This document shows positions 23,529 through 34,722 of a stretch of 64,000 nt of DNA, one piece after another. The notes beneath the pieces are model-generated. The model was given only the letters and a program-made list of their open reading frames with translations, made no database searches and was not told the DNA's origin. Made by a program: the position numbers and the translations under genes. How positions within the stretch are numbered: the first letter of the stretch is position 1; each line of letters begins with the position of its first letter. Source of the DNA: Prorocentrum cordatum (taxonomy: Eukaryota; Sar; Dinophyceae; Prorocentrales; Prorocentraceae); assembly GCA_963575745.1 (NCBI GenBank), contig CAUYUJ010016497.1, positions 26,001 to 90,000 on the forward strand. The letters are read 5' to 3'.

Positions 23529-23550
23529 CCTGAGCCAGAATGGCTTGAGA
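23529..23550 (-). other. Decayed spliced-leader relic at the LINE-3 5' end
   Basis: Minus strand AGCCATTCTGGCTCAGG matches the last 17 nt of the leader at 15 positions; the outer five bases match at two. It lies about 120 bp before ORF1, comparable to the exact leader of LINE-1, which supports it being real. Confidence 0.65.
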
Positions 23551-24667
23551 GGAGGGAGGAAAGGGGGGGAGGGAGGAATGAGGGACGCGGGGGCCGTCTC
23601 TTCAAAACGAGGACCCAAAACCACAGGATGGCTGGGAACAGTGATGAAGGACACCACTGCGCGATAGCAACCGCCTCAGAAACGCCAATCACGTTTCGCT
23701 CAATGCGCCCCCCCCTACAGAAGCCTGCTGCCGTCCTCTGGGTTGTTCCGAAGCGGCGCGGTCGAGCAACTAAAAGAAGACTGTGCCAAAGACCATGGCG
23801 CCTTCATTTGGCAGTTCCAAGTGACGGATGACGCTTGCTTCTTAAGCTCTCGGCCGCTTCGGACCTGCAAACCGGGCGAAATCAATAGATGTAGGACACG
23901 CAGGACAAACTGGACATGCGGTAGAGACGAACAGAGGGGTGGGCGATCGGGTGGCAGCAATCATCCTGCACGGAAGCCACCACGTCTCGCCTCCACTTTG
24001 AAACTAGTGTGTGCGGGGTGCCCCAGGGACGAACTGGACCCAAAGGTGCCCACAATAGCTGGAGATCACAACATCGCCCGATTTGGGAAAGAGAGAACGA
24101 ACCTTGGATCTGAGCAGCGTGGAACTAGGCAGCAACTCTTCGGCTGAAAACCGAGCGCTGCAAGCTGAGAGGCGGCGGCTTGACAGGGCGGGATCACAAG
24201 AGGAAGGATGTCGAGAGCAAGCAGGGATACACCAACGTCGTCGGCACTCGCGCCAGCAGCGAGGACGGGAGGAGGAGCGGGGACAACGGCTTCAACCCAC
24301 GCCGCATGGGAACCTCCAGGTGAGGCTCGCGACTCTCGGGCACTGCTAGGAAGGCTGAGGCGATGTGGCGGCATGTCGGATCCATCCCAAGGGCCCACAG
24401 GGTGCAATGGAGGGGGCAATCTTGACGGACCCCGCGAGGGAAGGTAGGTGTGAAATCCTCGTCGACCGTGGCTTATTATCTAGAAATGAAAACCTAGTTT
24501 CATTATCGTGAGATGATACCCTGTGGATTATGATCGGGCTCAGCCCCCCCCCGGCCGAATCAGTATCTTTCCGGAATGATCAACCTACGTTTAAAATTCC
24601 AACAATGTGGACCAAGGCTTATTTCAGTCCGGAACGTACTCTCAAACGGCCGCCCCCAGGCTCAATC
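23551..24667. other. No recognisable gene
   Basis: Open frames up to about 130 codons on both strands, none recognised. Purine-rich GGAGGGAGGAAAGGGG occurs near 23550-23580. Confidence 0.35.
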
Positions 24668-24880
24668 TTTGGACACCCGAAATGGGTACCGAAAGAATGG
24701 GTACAATGCCCAACAACAAATGTTGTCCCAAACCAACAGCGGCCGCTGTTGGGCAGGCGGCCTTCTGTCTCAATTGGACACAGGCCGCGGCGGCGCGGAC
24801 AGCGAGTCCTGTTCAAAATGAACAGGAACTGCCGTTGGGCATTGTACCCTTTCTTTCCGTACCCACTTCGGGCGTCCAAA
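24668..24880. mobile_element. Foldback element, family D, copy 1
   Basis: The left arm TTTGGACACCCGAAATGGG and the right arm CCCACTTCGGGCGTCCAAA pair, and pairing continues through ACAATGCCCAAC: about 46 bp with four mismatches. It is flanked by perfect CAATC at 24663-24667 and 24881-24885, a 5-bp target duplication. Inside are two further palindromes, AACAGCGGCCGCTGTT and CCTGTTCAAAATGAACAGG. No coding capacity. A second copy is at 30904. Confidence 0.9.
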
Positions 24881-24899
24881 CAATCATTATCATTCCAGA

Positions 24900-25322
24900 A
24901 TAATTAACCCGGGGTCAATATTCCGGAAAACTTACGAATCCGGGTTTATTATCTCCTGGAGATAATAAACCAGGGTCCATATTGCGACATGAAAAAACTG
25001 GTGGGGAACCCGGGGGGTGGGGGGAAAATGACAGTTACTATCATTCCGGAATGACGAAAACCGGGTTCATTATTCCTGGGACATTAGAAACCCCAGTCAA
25101 TATTCCCAGAACATTAAGGACCCAAGTTAATATGTTTCCGGAGTCGATATCCCCAGAACGTTGTAAACCAGGGTTTGTAATGTTCCGGGGGGAACATTAT
25201 GAACCCCAGTCAATTTTCCCAGAACATTGACACCCAGGTTCGTAATGTTCTGGGCGAGACATTATGAACCCTGGACGTTATAACCCAGGTTCATATCTTT
25301 TTGAGGTCCATCCTGCTGCGAA
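24900..25322. repeat. Hairpin-rich repeat cluster
   Basis: Many imperfect copies of ATTATGAACCCCAG, AATATTCCCAGAACATT and CCGGGTTTATTAT in both orientations. The clearest hairpin has a perfect 14-bp stem, GGTTTATTATCTCC (24943-24956) and its complement (24958-24971), with a one-base loop. Another is AATGTTCC/GGAACATT around 25170-25200. It sits exactly where the RT of LINE-4 is cut off. Confidence 0.85.
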
Positions 25323-25325
25323 GGG

Positions 25326-27390
25326 TTAAGAAACAACGAGAACGCTCCGTCCCCACCATGGGAAAGCCGACCGGACCGACAGCGAGTGCGCCAATGGCGC
25401 TGAGGTAACCCAGAGGGATCCTATAACGTTGCAAGGCAGCCCTGAGCCATTGCTGCGACATGCTGGGGAAGGCGGCTCGGATGTCGAAGGGAACGAAGCA
25501 CGGGCTTCGACATCAAAGTTCAGGATGTAGGTCCCGAAAGTACGGTCGGAGACCAACCCTTGCTGAATGTCATGAGCGTGACGCTTAGCTGCTTTGCTGA
25601 GGTGACGGTTCACAGCTGAGCAAGCGCTTTGCTGCTAGCGCATTCTTTCAAACATTCAGCAGGCGAAGCGTGCCAGCAGCCCTCCCTCAATCAGTGAAAC
25701 CACCAGAACCTGCTCATTGTGGCATGACAGCGAAGTTGGAGCAATCAGGCCCGTCGGTGGGCTCCGCCCCTGAACACCATCGGACCGACACCTCATACGG
25801 TGACGGCAATGGAGAAGGAAGCATTGGATACGGAATCCAGGGCCCGGAGGCCAGCGGAACTCCACTCGAGGCTTGGCCATGGGTGTCGTCGCCGCCCTAA
25901 CCCGAGAAGGAATCCTCCAAGTTCTGATCTTCCTGGGCACATTCCTGAACCAATGCCCCCGCCGTACAGAGCATCGGGAGCTGCGGGAACGGCCGTCCAC
26001 GCCCCGCACGGCAGGTGGTCGGGGTCCGGGGGGGGAGGCCCGCCCGTGCTTCAGAGATCTCGCAAGAACCGCTGGGGCTGGGAAGGGGGGGATCAGACAC
26101 AGGGACCTGAGGGGGAGGTGCCGGTCGAGGTTTTCAGCGATGGCGTCCTCAGAGCAAAAGGCCTCGGAGACAAAATAATAATAAAACGACAACAACTCAA
26201 CAAAAAATAAATGAACATCTCACAACAAGAAAGCAATACAAAACGGAAGCATGAACAGTTACAACAAATGCTCCCAATGCTGCTCGATAGCGTTAGCCAT
26301 GGAGTTAGGGCCCCACACGATGGTGTCATGTCGTCATGTCCAAGGTGGCCGTGGCGCAATCCACAGAGAACGGGACTGCGACGTGTCGGCCTCCGCGCGA
26401 GAGCTTGCCGCGTGGAGGTCTCCTGCAGCTGTGCATGCTCAGGGGCGCCAGCAGGAGAGCCATCGCCTTGAGCAGTCTGCGAGCGGCGGCCGACCGCGCG
26501 GGCAGCCTTTACGAGCGACCCCCTCGAAGCGCTTGTGTTTGGCGCTGCGGGCGGCCTGCCGAAAGGCGGAGCTGCTGGCAATGTACGCAGTGCCGCAGTC
26601 CGTGATGCCCAATGCCCAAGTGGTTCACGCCCAGCTAAGTGGCGGATTGGCATCTCAGAGAAAAGGTGCCGGTCTTGACACCAAACTGCACGAGCAATGG
26701 CACGTAGTTAGACTGATGGATTGAGCTTCGGCCACGCCATGACTTTCATTGGGGAAGAGGCCCCTCTGGAGCTCGTCGCGACTGAGTTCAGCCGCCATAG
26801 CCATGAGCTGCGTCATCCTTAGCCACTTCGAGTTTGTGTTGACTGGGTCCAGCTTGGCAGCATCAGCACACATTTGCACCAGCGCGTGAAACCGAGGGTG
26901 GCGAAGCATGAGCGATGGAATGCCGCGCCGAGAGCTGCCAATGGCTCTCCGAGGGGAGAGCGGCAGAACGAGAAGAACATAGTCAGACAGGCCCCAATCC
27001 GACAGGCTTGGGCTTCCTGGACGACGTCACCTGGAACCTCGCAGTCGGTCAGGAGGTGGGTGCCAGGGGGTGAGAAGATGCGGTCGATAGTACTAAGCGT
27101 CTGTTCCACCTCCAACATGCCACGCTGGAAGAGGTCCCGCCAGAGAGGTTCGGACGGGGAGGCGCGCCCGTCACTTGAGAGGCGTGCCTGTCTCCGCGGG
27201 GCCGCTGACGTTGAAGCCCCCCAGCGCGAGGAACTGCCTGGAGGTCTCGTCCCCCCTCGCCCATTCGAGATTATTTAGCCAGCAGGCCTTGATAGCTGAT
27301 CTCGTCTGCACAGGTGTCTCGTAGTTATGAACACTGCAACTGCATGCTTCTGTGCCAGAGCGCGCGTCGCGAATGTCAAGACAGTGAATT
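25326..27390 (-). mobile_element. LINE-4: fragment of a non-LTR retrotransposon
   Basis: The minus strand holds the end of an APE domain and the first part of an RT, in the same lineage as LINE-1. The 5' side is lost in a GAC triplet array (27420-27520) and the 3' side stops right after RT motif A at the hairpin cluster. Confidence 0.8.
25326..27390 (-). pseudogene. LINE-4 ORF2 fragment: APE end and RT start
   Basis: APE part: SCSVHNYETPVQTRSAI, then FLALGGFNVSG (27171-27260), where relatives have GDFN; the acidic residue is Gly here. STIDRIFSPPGTHLLT follows, then a frame change to the SD-containing end of the domain and RGIPSLMLRHPRFHALVQ. RT part: PDHLPCGAW (about 25995-26030), HDIQQGLVSDRTFGTYIL (about 25500-25570) and, in another frame, motif A FDIRAAFPSMSQQWL (about 25420-25470). 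An A/T-rich stretch at about 26165-26260 interrupts the linker. Several frame changes and stops make this a dead fragment. Confidence 0.75.
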
Positions 27391-27419
27391 TGCCCTCGAA
27401 CTAGAACGCGATGATGGAA

Positions 27420-27459
27420 TTGAAATGGACGAGGGGACGGACGACAACGACGGCGATGA

Positions 27460-27494
<35 letters not shown>

Positions 27495-27530
27495 TCGACG
27501 GCGACGACGGCGACGAGAAAGTTGTCTCCC
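27420..27530. repeat. (GAC)n/(GGC)n triplet array
   Basis: GACGAC and GGCGAC triplets. On the minus strand it fuses an artificial poly-Arg stretch to the remaining LINE-4 frame. Confidence 0.95.
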
Positions 27531-28440
27531 GAAGGCGCGCTGTCCTTCGGCCCTGGCTCTCTCGATGGCGCCGTCTATCCGCTGGACGTCGCGGGTCTCG
27601 ACGGCGAGCCGCATGCCGTCGATCAGCTCGTCCACCTTCGCCTTCATGGCCTCGGCTTCCTGCGTGAGGGGTGTGGGGGGGGAAGGGGTTACTGCCTCAG
27701 GGTGGGGTTGGGTGGTGGGGAACATCGACCTGGAATCAGCGGTACGTCGCCGATAGATTGGCGATAGGCCCCCGAAAGCGAAACCTCAGGTTCCTTGGAA
27801 GGGTGGAAACTCCTGGCCCCGATTGGCGATGAATGGGCAATTGAAGACAACGGAATGAACCCGACGCGACCCTAAGGGGGGCACTGCTTTCCACGAGGGC
27901 GCACATAATCAATGAACTGCAGTGAGAGGCGGCGTACCTCATTGCAGAAGATGGACGTGTTATGATGAGTGGTGTCACGCTGTATGTTGAAGACAAGCCC
28001 AAGGTAATACGTGGCCCCCTGTGTTGATGGCGACGCTCAGGGTAAGACTTTCTGTTCCACGAGAACGCAACTCGATAGAACACGATTGAACCCCTGTCAG
28101 CTTGTCTGTTGCAGCGAGGTTGCCACGTGCAGCTGAGAAGGCGTGACGACGAGGACGGAGTGGGCAGCGTGGTTGCCCCAAAGAGACTATTGCACGCATC
28201 GCTTGCTGAAAACCCTAGCAACAAGCAAAAAACAAAAAAGAGCAACGAAAGAGGAGGTCGAGCGTGCCCAAGACCAGCGAAAGAGGAGGAGGAGGAGAGG
28301 AAGAGAAGGAACACAGAAGCGGGCGGCCCCCCCAGGATGCGCCTGCACCCCTGCAAGTCACGCCAGATCGTCCGATAAACTAGAAAACAGTCCCAGGTCT
28401 ATCACGCCAGGGGCGAGAGGAAAGGAGAGGAGAAAGGAAA
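27531..28440. other. No recognisable gene
   Basis: Mixed sequence with overlapping open frames on both strands and no family motif. Confidence 0.35.
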
Positions 28441-28447
28441 ACGACAG

Positions 28448-28512
28448 GGAGGAGGAGGAGGAGGAGGAGGAGGAGGAGGAGGAGGAGGAGGAGCAGGAGG
28501 AGGAGGAGGGGG
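28448..28512. repeat. (GGA)n triplet repeat
   Basis: Purine-only GGA/GAG run, with one GCA, ending in a G run. Confidence 0.97.
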
Positions 28513-28632
28513 GGGAAGCAGAAGCAATAACCCTGAATAAACGCAGTGCCGAGCCAAGACGCGAGGACATTGGGCGAGGATCGCCCGCCAACTGTAAGAA
28601 CGCGCAGGGTAACATGCGTCACGGCCCTCGCT

Positions 28633-28870
28633 AGCATTGCATCGCATAGCATGGGACAGCATAGCAACGCATAACGCAGCATGCCGTATCATCGCAGAGC
28701 TTAGTACAGCACGGCATAGCGCGACACAGCTCAGTATAGCCTGGCATCGAAATGTGTCTTTTCATTGCACCGGAGCAGGCCACGGAGCAGCATAGCATAT
28801 CACAAGCATAGCACGAGCATAGCAAAAGCATAACGTTACCAAAACATTAGCAAAGCAATAGCAAAACATA
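28633..28870. repeat. Degenerate AGCATAGCA short tandem repeat
   Basis: About 240 bp of GCATAGCA, GCACGGCATAGC and AAAGCATAAC words with a period near 10 bp. No gene. Confidence 0.85.
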
Positions 28871-30494
28871 AGAACAGACCAGCTTCTCACACGTGTCCTC
28901 CCCCTCCACCCTTCATCCCCTGACACCCCCCCTTCTCGGGACGTACTCGATCGATGTATCCTTACGGTCTGGGCATCCCAGCATCCTTCGGGAGAGACAG
29001 CTTCCCAGCAGACCCACAGTTGCACTGACAATGCGATGGTTTCAAGGGCCGGCGACTTGGCTGAGCGGCGGGGCATCTCGGCACGTCAGCACCTACAGTG
29101 CCGCGTTGGGCATCGCGCCAGTGATTTGGCTACAACGCCTGGCGCGTGCAAGGATGACAGGCAGATGCAGCGGGTGGGGCCACTGCTGTGCGAGGTGGCG
29201 ATGCGAGGAGTGCGCCGACCGATCTCGTCTACAGTGCTTGGATCAGCACGTGCGGGAAAGGTGGACCATGATGTTGTTTCCCCAGAGTTGTGCACAATGC
29301 AACATGTCAATTCTTTCAATCCAAAGGTGCGCGAATGCGGTCCCTTGCAATCATCGGCTTTTCCATCCATGTTCACCTCATTCTGCTGTTGGTGGTTCCG
29401 CGGGCCGCTTTGGAACACATTCCAGAAACAGTCAACGGGTGCATCATCAGTGCTCACGTTGCTGTCCTGGCTTTGCAGGCGGGAGGAGCTGAGGAACACA
29501 GTCGCCATTGCTGATGTGATTGCATGATTCGTGCAATAGGGTGAGGACTCTCTGCCGTTTCGTGACAGTCTAGTTATCGTTTGTGAGCCAGCCTCTTATC
29601 TGCTTTGGCTTCTAGGTCGTCTCGGCGCTCGTGAAATTCTGAAAAGGGAAATGTTGTGTTGTTGGACGTTGGCGTTGCTTCGCAACTGTTCGGATTCCGA
29701 TTCAGCTTCCGATTCTCTCCTGCACATCTTAGCGGTAGCACATACACCGCTACAACTTCATAGAAACTTGATCTCCAATTCCTTCAACTGTACTAACCAC
29801 TCCCGCTCGATCGCACGCGGCATCGCCGGGATTCCGCGTCTACTCGCCGCTGCTGCTGCAGAGCTGTTCTGCCTCCCCTACGTATTCCACCTCAATATCC
29901 TCTCCGACGTCCCCAAGCCCTCTGGCCTGTCCTACGTGTTGACCTTCCTGAATGCGTCTGGGCATTCAGGAGGGAGCTCTGAGTCGTGGAGGTTGCCGGT
30001 CACATTTGATATCGGCACTGCCTCTTCGATCAGTTCTGGCGTCGCCAGTACTCCACACCTCTCCTCTCCGACATCCTCTTCCCCCGTGCTCCCTCCTGCC
30101 TCCACCGCGCCTCTGCCAGGCTACTGCTGCGGGACTACGTGTGCACGACCTCCACGCCCACTTTGACGCTGGCCCGGCACCGCATCGGACGCCATGTCCG
30201 ATGCCACATCCGACGGTGCACCTGGCTGCAATCCCGGCGGTAGGTCTGAGGCCAAGCTCAGAGCCACTGCCGCCTGGCACCACGCATCCTCCGACGCCAA
30301 ATCGGCTACGGAACTTCTACTGTAGTCTCTGAAGCCGTGTCTGGCACCGAACCTGTCACCGAGGCCGCAACGCTTGACACCACGCCTGACGCTGCGCTAC
30401 AGCCAACGCCGAAACCACCTGCTGCCCAATTTGGGAAGGAGGCATTCTCGAACGCTCGCGGCCAGCCAAGCCCACCCTGCGGTTGCAACCATTT
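28871..30494. other. No confident gene; two weak open frames
   Basis: A plus-strand frame at 29651-30166 (171 codons, Ser/Pro-rich) and a minus-strand frame at 29086-29508 (140 codons, with HNSGETTSW and SSLHAPG) look somewhat protein-like. I could not place either in a family. The second might be a scrap of a LINE endonuclease, but no catalytic motif is clear. Confidence 0.3.
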
Positions 30495-30661
30495 TGAAGG
30501 GGCCCTAGGACACACAAATAGATACACACACAAATAACAGGATTCCCAATATTTACCCATATGTTCTGGGTTTTTTGTCTCCCCCCCCCACTTCCCATAT
30601 TCTCCCATGTTTTCCTGGGGACCGACGATCACATGTGTCTGTGTGTTTGTCTCCCTCCTGA
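30495..30661 (+). mobile_element. Small non-autonomous element, family A, copy 2
   Basis: It starts TGAAGGGGCCC and ends CCCTCCTGA, with ACACACAAATAGATACACAC near the start and GTGTCTGTGTG near the end. Flanked by perfect CATTT at 30490-30494 and 30662-30666. 167 bp, no coding capacity. Confidence 0.92.
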
Positions 30662-30903
30662 CATTTGACAATCTGCACTGAACCGCGGAACGCCGCCTGG
30701 ACGCCGGCGATGAGCTGTCAGCCTGGCTACCGCCGGGGACCTCGAAGAGTGTTCCAGGTCACCTGCCTGCTTCGCGCGTCTGCCGGGAAGCCCACGGGAG
30801 GAGCATAACGAGACGATCAGCAGCCATGGTCTTTTTTCTGGTGTCGACGCGACGTCGGTTGGACCGAGTGTATTACATAGTGATATAAAGGACCGAACTC
30901 GAT

Positions 30904-31115
30904 TTTGGACGCCCGAGAAATGGGTACGGAAAAGACGGGTACAATGCCCAACAACAAATCTTGTCCCAAACCAACAGCGGCCGCTGTTGGGCGGGCGGCC
31001 TCCTGTCTCGAATGGACACAGGCCGCGGTGGCCCGGACAGCGAGTCCTGTTCAAAATGAACAGGAACCGTTGTTGAGCATTGTGCCCATTCTTTCCGTGC
31101 CCATCTCGTTCGCGC
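30904..31115. mobile_element. Foldback element, family D, copy 2
   Basis: Very similar to the copy at 24668, including TTTGGACGCCCGA at the left, the NotI-like palindrome GCGGCCGC at the centre and CCTGTTCAAAATGAACAGG. The right arm has decayed (CCCATCTCGTTCGCGC), and no target duplication can be read. Confidence 0.85.
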
Positions 31116-31260
31116 AGATCTATACACCGACGCTTTTTCCGGCCCCGCACTGAAGCTTGCACAGGAAAGCGGATCCTGGTGTATACGGGATGCTGGTGTA
31201 TACATTTTTCGCTGCTTCCCCAGAAAATGTGGGAAACAAGTATACACCACATCACCCCCA
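31116..31260. repeat. Inverted GTATACACC motifs
   Basis: TATACACC near 31120 and 31240 and its complement GGTGTATAC twice (31184-31208) can form alternative hairpins, directly beside the family D copy. Confidence 0.6.
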
Positions 31261-32639
31261 CGTCGTCTCCGACCCCCCAAAAAGTGCTGGGATCGAAAAC
31301 AGCCCGCCACTGGCAATGTACATGCTCCAGTTTCCGATAAGATTGCAGCTGCGGACCTGAAACTGAGACAGAAGAGCGCCTCTTAATTCACAGCACAGGG
31401 GAAATAACAACTCTTCAGACGACTTGTCAAGTCTCTCGTCAACTGATCCAACAAGCGACCCCATGTCTTCACGCTGTCTCTTCTGGTCTGGTCGACCAAC
31501 TAGCTCCACCTTGCGCCAGAACTCCGCTAGCTCATCTTACTGCAGAGCTCTGCGAGGCATTTGCCGCTGACTCCGCAACCGACACCCCATATAACGGCAA
31601 GCCGACGGCACGGCCGGTGCAGTCTCAGCGCAGTACCCAGATGGCAGTGCCAAACGCAGCCCGGGCCCCTCGCCTACAACCACAACGCAACTACACCAAC
31701 TGCTGCACTAGCGGCGTCTACCTCACAGCACCAGCACTACACAACCCAGGAATAACCAATCAGTGGCATCGTCGCGAGGCCAAGTCCGCAGAGTTAGCCT
31801 GCAAAACGGCGGTCTCGTAGTAATGCAACAACGCGCTCGGGACTACTCCGAGGGTGTGAGAAGCACATGCCGCTCCGCACCCCAGAGGCGCCACGCAATG
31901 GGGGAGTGTAGCCCGCATGCGCATGGTTTCATATTCTGCTCACGATGCTTGCTCTGCGCATGTCGGCGGCGATTCTCATGGCGACGAGACGGCCACAAGT
32001 GCTCGACGCACCTTGAGTACGACATGTAAGTCCACATCCTGTTCACAGGTTCGGCATGCCAGCAGCGTCCAGTACTGAGCGACAAGACCAGTCATCGCCG
32101 CACTCGAGCGGCACGCTCGGTCCGCTCACCGCTCCCCATTTGCCTCTGCCCTTGTGCTGCCCTTCTAGCTCCTTCTCGCCTCTGCCCTCCTGTGGCGTGG
32201 CCATTCTTCCCGCGTCGTCCAATGTTTACCCGAACGCGCTCTCCCCCGTACAGTCGGGGCGTTGACCTGTCGAAAACATGAGGAAAACCTGAGGCAAGCT
32301 GCGAAACACTGAAGGAACGCAGAGCCCCTCCCCAACCAAAAGGGTTCCTTCTTCAGGGCCCCGACTGTACTGCGAGCTTGCGCGCAACCATGAGACCGGA
32401 CGGACGGACGGACGCCGATCGCCGCGTCCGCGCGCGGAGCACCCAGCAGGCGCGCGCCATGGAGATGACGTCGGAGGCTCGCCATCGCTCGGACGTCCAT
32501 TCCATGTGCGTTTTTCGGTTTCGCGCGTGGCTTTTCGCCAGATGATCAAGGATGCTCCTCGATGGCCCTCGCCGAAGGAAAAATGCACACGTCCGAGCGA
32601 TGCCAAGGAGGGGGGGGGGGGGGGGGGGCAAAGCCCCGC
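31261..32639. other. No confident gene
   Basis: Several minus-strand frames (31252-31509, 31843-32085) are hydrophilic and could belong with the ORF at 32640-33375, but no motif supports it. A run of about 20 G lies at 32610-32630. Confidence 0.3.
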
Positions 32640-33375
32640 TCAGATCCTCGTGGTGTTCTCTCGGGTCGTTCGTGATTTCGACGATGCAGGCCGCCGCTCT
32701 CCTCTCATTCTGCCAGAACCATTCGAGGGCAGCCTCGGTCGACTTCTCCTCGCCGGTTCCGTCTCCATCTTCTGCTTCTGCTGTTTCGGGGAGGGTGCTG
32801 AAGTCGGTGTGTGTGTGTCTCCGCTGTCGTCAGACTCCACGATGTTGTGCGCATTCTCGTGCCTGGACCCGCTCTCCTCTGACTCGGCCTTGTCCTCCTC
32901 GTATGCAGCATTCGTCTTGCTCGCGTTGCTCTTGTTCTCCCTCTTCTGCCTCTCAGGAGTGTACATGTGTAGCCCTCCTCGGGACAGTCGTGGAGGTGTC
33001 CTTGGGCATGCTGCCTCATCTGGCTTAGCGTTGTGCTCTGCGTTAGGCTCCTCGATAATGCTGCCGGAATCCGGGGTAAAATTAAGGCCCTTGCCCGCGA
33101 TGCCCTCTCGCGGAATCGCATATTCACTTGCTGAATTGAACATGGACGCCTTGTAGATCAGATGTCCGAACTATTCCGTGCCCACGTACATGAAGAACCT
33201 CTAAGAAAGCCACGCGCTCTCGCAAGTCCGTAACCACGCCTGCATGTTCGGCTTCATCCTGTGCGGTCACCGCTGCAGTCGCTCTTCTCATGCGCCTGCT
33301 CTGCTCTGCTGTTTCCGTTGGCCGAGGCCCAGGCAGCTCAGGTGGCCCAGGTTGGCCGCAAGCGGCAGCAGACAT
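32640..33375 (-). pseudogene. Hydrophilic ORF1-like protein (hypothetical, two frames)
   Basis: Two minus-strand frames follow each other: 33375-33124, with a probable coiled coil (AGVVTDLRERVAFLEVL), and 33143-32640, a strongly charged, disordered segment (MYTPERQKRENKSNASK, NIVESDDSGDTHTPT). The plus strand opposite reads as a hydrophobic frame and is taken to be the shadow. Coiled coil plus charged tail resembles an ORF1 or an ordinary disordered protein. I do not recognise a family. Not shown to be expressed. Confidence 0.35.
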
Positions 33376-33454
33376 GGCTGCTGGCGCGGGCCCGCCCGTG
33401 CCGACGCGGGCCGCCGCGCAACCATGAGGACGGCAGCGGTAATTTCGGCCTCTC

Positions 33455-33540
33455 TATAATATATATATATATATAAATAGATATACATGTATGATGCATG
33501 TGTATATATAGATATATATATATAATATACATACACGCAT
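33455..33540. repeat. (TA)n-rich tract
   Basis: Alternating TATATA with ATAGATATACATG interruptions. Confidence 0.9.
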
Positions 33541-33619
33541 CGCGCGTTTACAGCCAACCAGCCCGGCACTTTGTCTCAGCACCTTGGACGTGGTCGCGCA
33601 TGGCTGTTCGCTCCCCCTG

Positions 33620-34215
33620 CCCCCCCCGACGACGACGCAGACGACGACGCCAACGCACGGTGGGCCACGCCCCCGAGGCAGGAGTTGGCCCCACAAGGCG
33701 TCGACGGCGACGATGCCGATGATGACGCCAACGCCGATGCCGCCGACGACGACGACGCCTACGCCGATGACGCCGCCACTGCCGGCGACGACGACGACAA
33801 CGACAACGACGACGACGACGCCCACGCCGTTGACGCCGTTACTGTCGACGACAACGACGACGACGACGTCGGCGAAGATCCCGCAGCTCGCTGGCCACGA
33901 GGCCCTTCTGCTGGGCGTTGCCAATGGCCGCCGCCAGGGCGCGGGTGTCTCGCGCGGCGGTGCCCTCGCGCAGCCTCGCCGGGCGGTGGCGGCGTCGGCG
34001 GCGGCATCGTCGGCGTTGGCGTCGGCGTCGGCGTGGGCATCGTGGTCGTCGTCGTCGGCAGCCGCGTCGTCGTCGTCGTCGTCGGCGTCGTCGTCGGCGT
34101 CGTCGTCGTCGGCGACCGCGTCGCCGTCGTCGTCGTCGGCGGCCGCGGCGTCGTCGGCGTCGGCATCGTCGTCGGCGTTGTCGTCGTCGGCGTCGGCGTC
34201 GTCGTTGTTGTCGTC
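33620..34215. repeat. Converging GAC and GTC triplet arrays
   Basis: GACGAC/GCCGAC triplets run from about 33620 to 33880; after a spacer of about 110 bp, GTCGTC/GTCGGC triplets run from 33990 to 34215. The two halves are imperfect complements, so the region can fold back. All long frames here (poly-Asp, poly-Arg, poly-Val) are repeat artefacts. Confidence 0.92.
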
Positions 34216-34495
34216 AGCGGTGGGGCGGGAAAAAGGGGACGGCGGCGGCGGCGGAGAGTAGAGAGGAGACAGGGGGGCGGCGGCTGCGGGAGGAGGCGAG
34301 AGGGAGATGGGGCGGCGGCGGAGGGGAGCAGGCGTCAGCGGGGAAGGGGGCGGCGCCGGCGAAGAGGGAAGGAGGCGGTGACGGGAGGCGGGGGGGGGGA
34401 GCGGGGAACGGGGCGTCGGAGGAGGGCTGGCAAGGAAGGGCGGAGAGAAAAAGAGGGCGGCGGGAGGGCGGCAGGAAGGGGGGCGGAAGCTCCCT
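34216..34495. repeat. GGGAGG/GGCGG purine-rich tract
   Basis: G- and A-rich sequence with GGGAGG, GGCGGC and GGGGAGC words; no gene. Confidence 0.8.
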
Positions 34496-34499
34496 CGTA

Positions 34500-34722
34500 G
34501 TCGTCGTCCTCCTCCTCCTCCTCCTCCGTCCTCCTTCTCCGTCCTCCTTCTCCTCCTCCGCCTCCTTCCTCCGCCTTTTCCTCCTCCTCCTCCTCCTCCT
34601 CCTCCTCCTCCTCCGTCCTGCTTCTCCGTCCTCCTCCTCCTCCTCCTCCTTCCTCCGTCCTCCTCCTCCTCCGTCCTCCTTCTCCTCCGTCCTCCTTCTC
34701 CTCCTCCTCCTCTTGGACGCTA
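34500..34722. repeat. (CTC)n triplet array
   Basis: CTC/CCT triplets with CCGTCC and TTCTCC variants. Confidence 0.96.

Larger units (their letters stand above)
17652..23550 (-). mobile_element. LINE-3: near full-length non-LTR retrotransposon
   Basis: The minus strand reads: decayed spliced leader (23550-23529), ORF1 with CxxC zinc finger (23406-22374), and ORF2 with APE endonuclease, RT and C-terminal RNase H (22188-17652). The length and order are those of a whole element, but the frames are broken at several points. RT motifs LDIKSFCDHM and IDDWSM and the RNase H place it with LINE-2. The 3' edge is taken from the last open frame and is uncertain. Confidence 0.85.
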
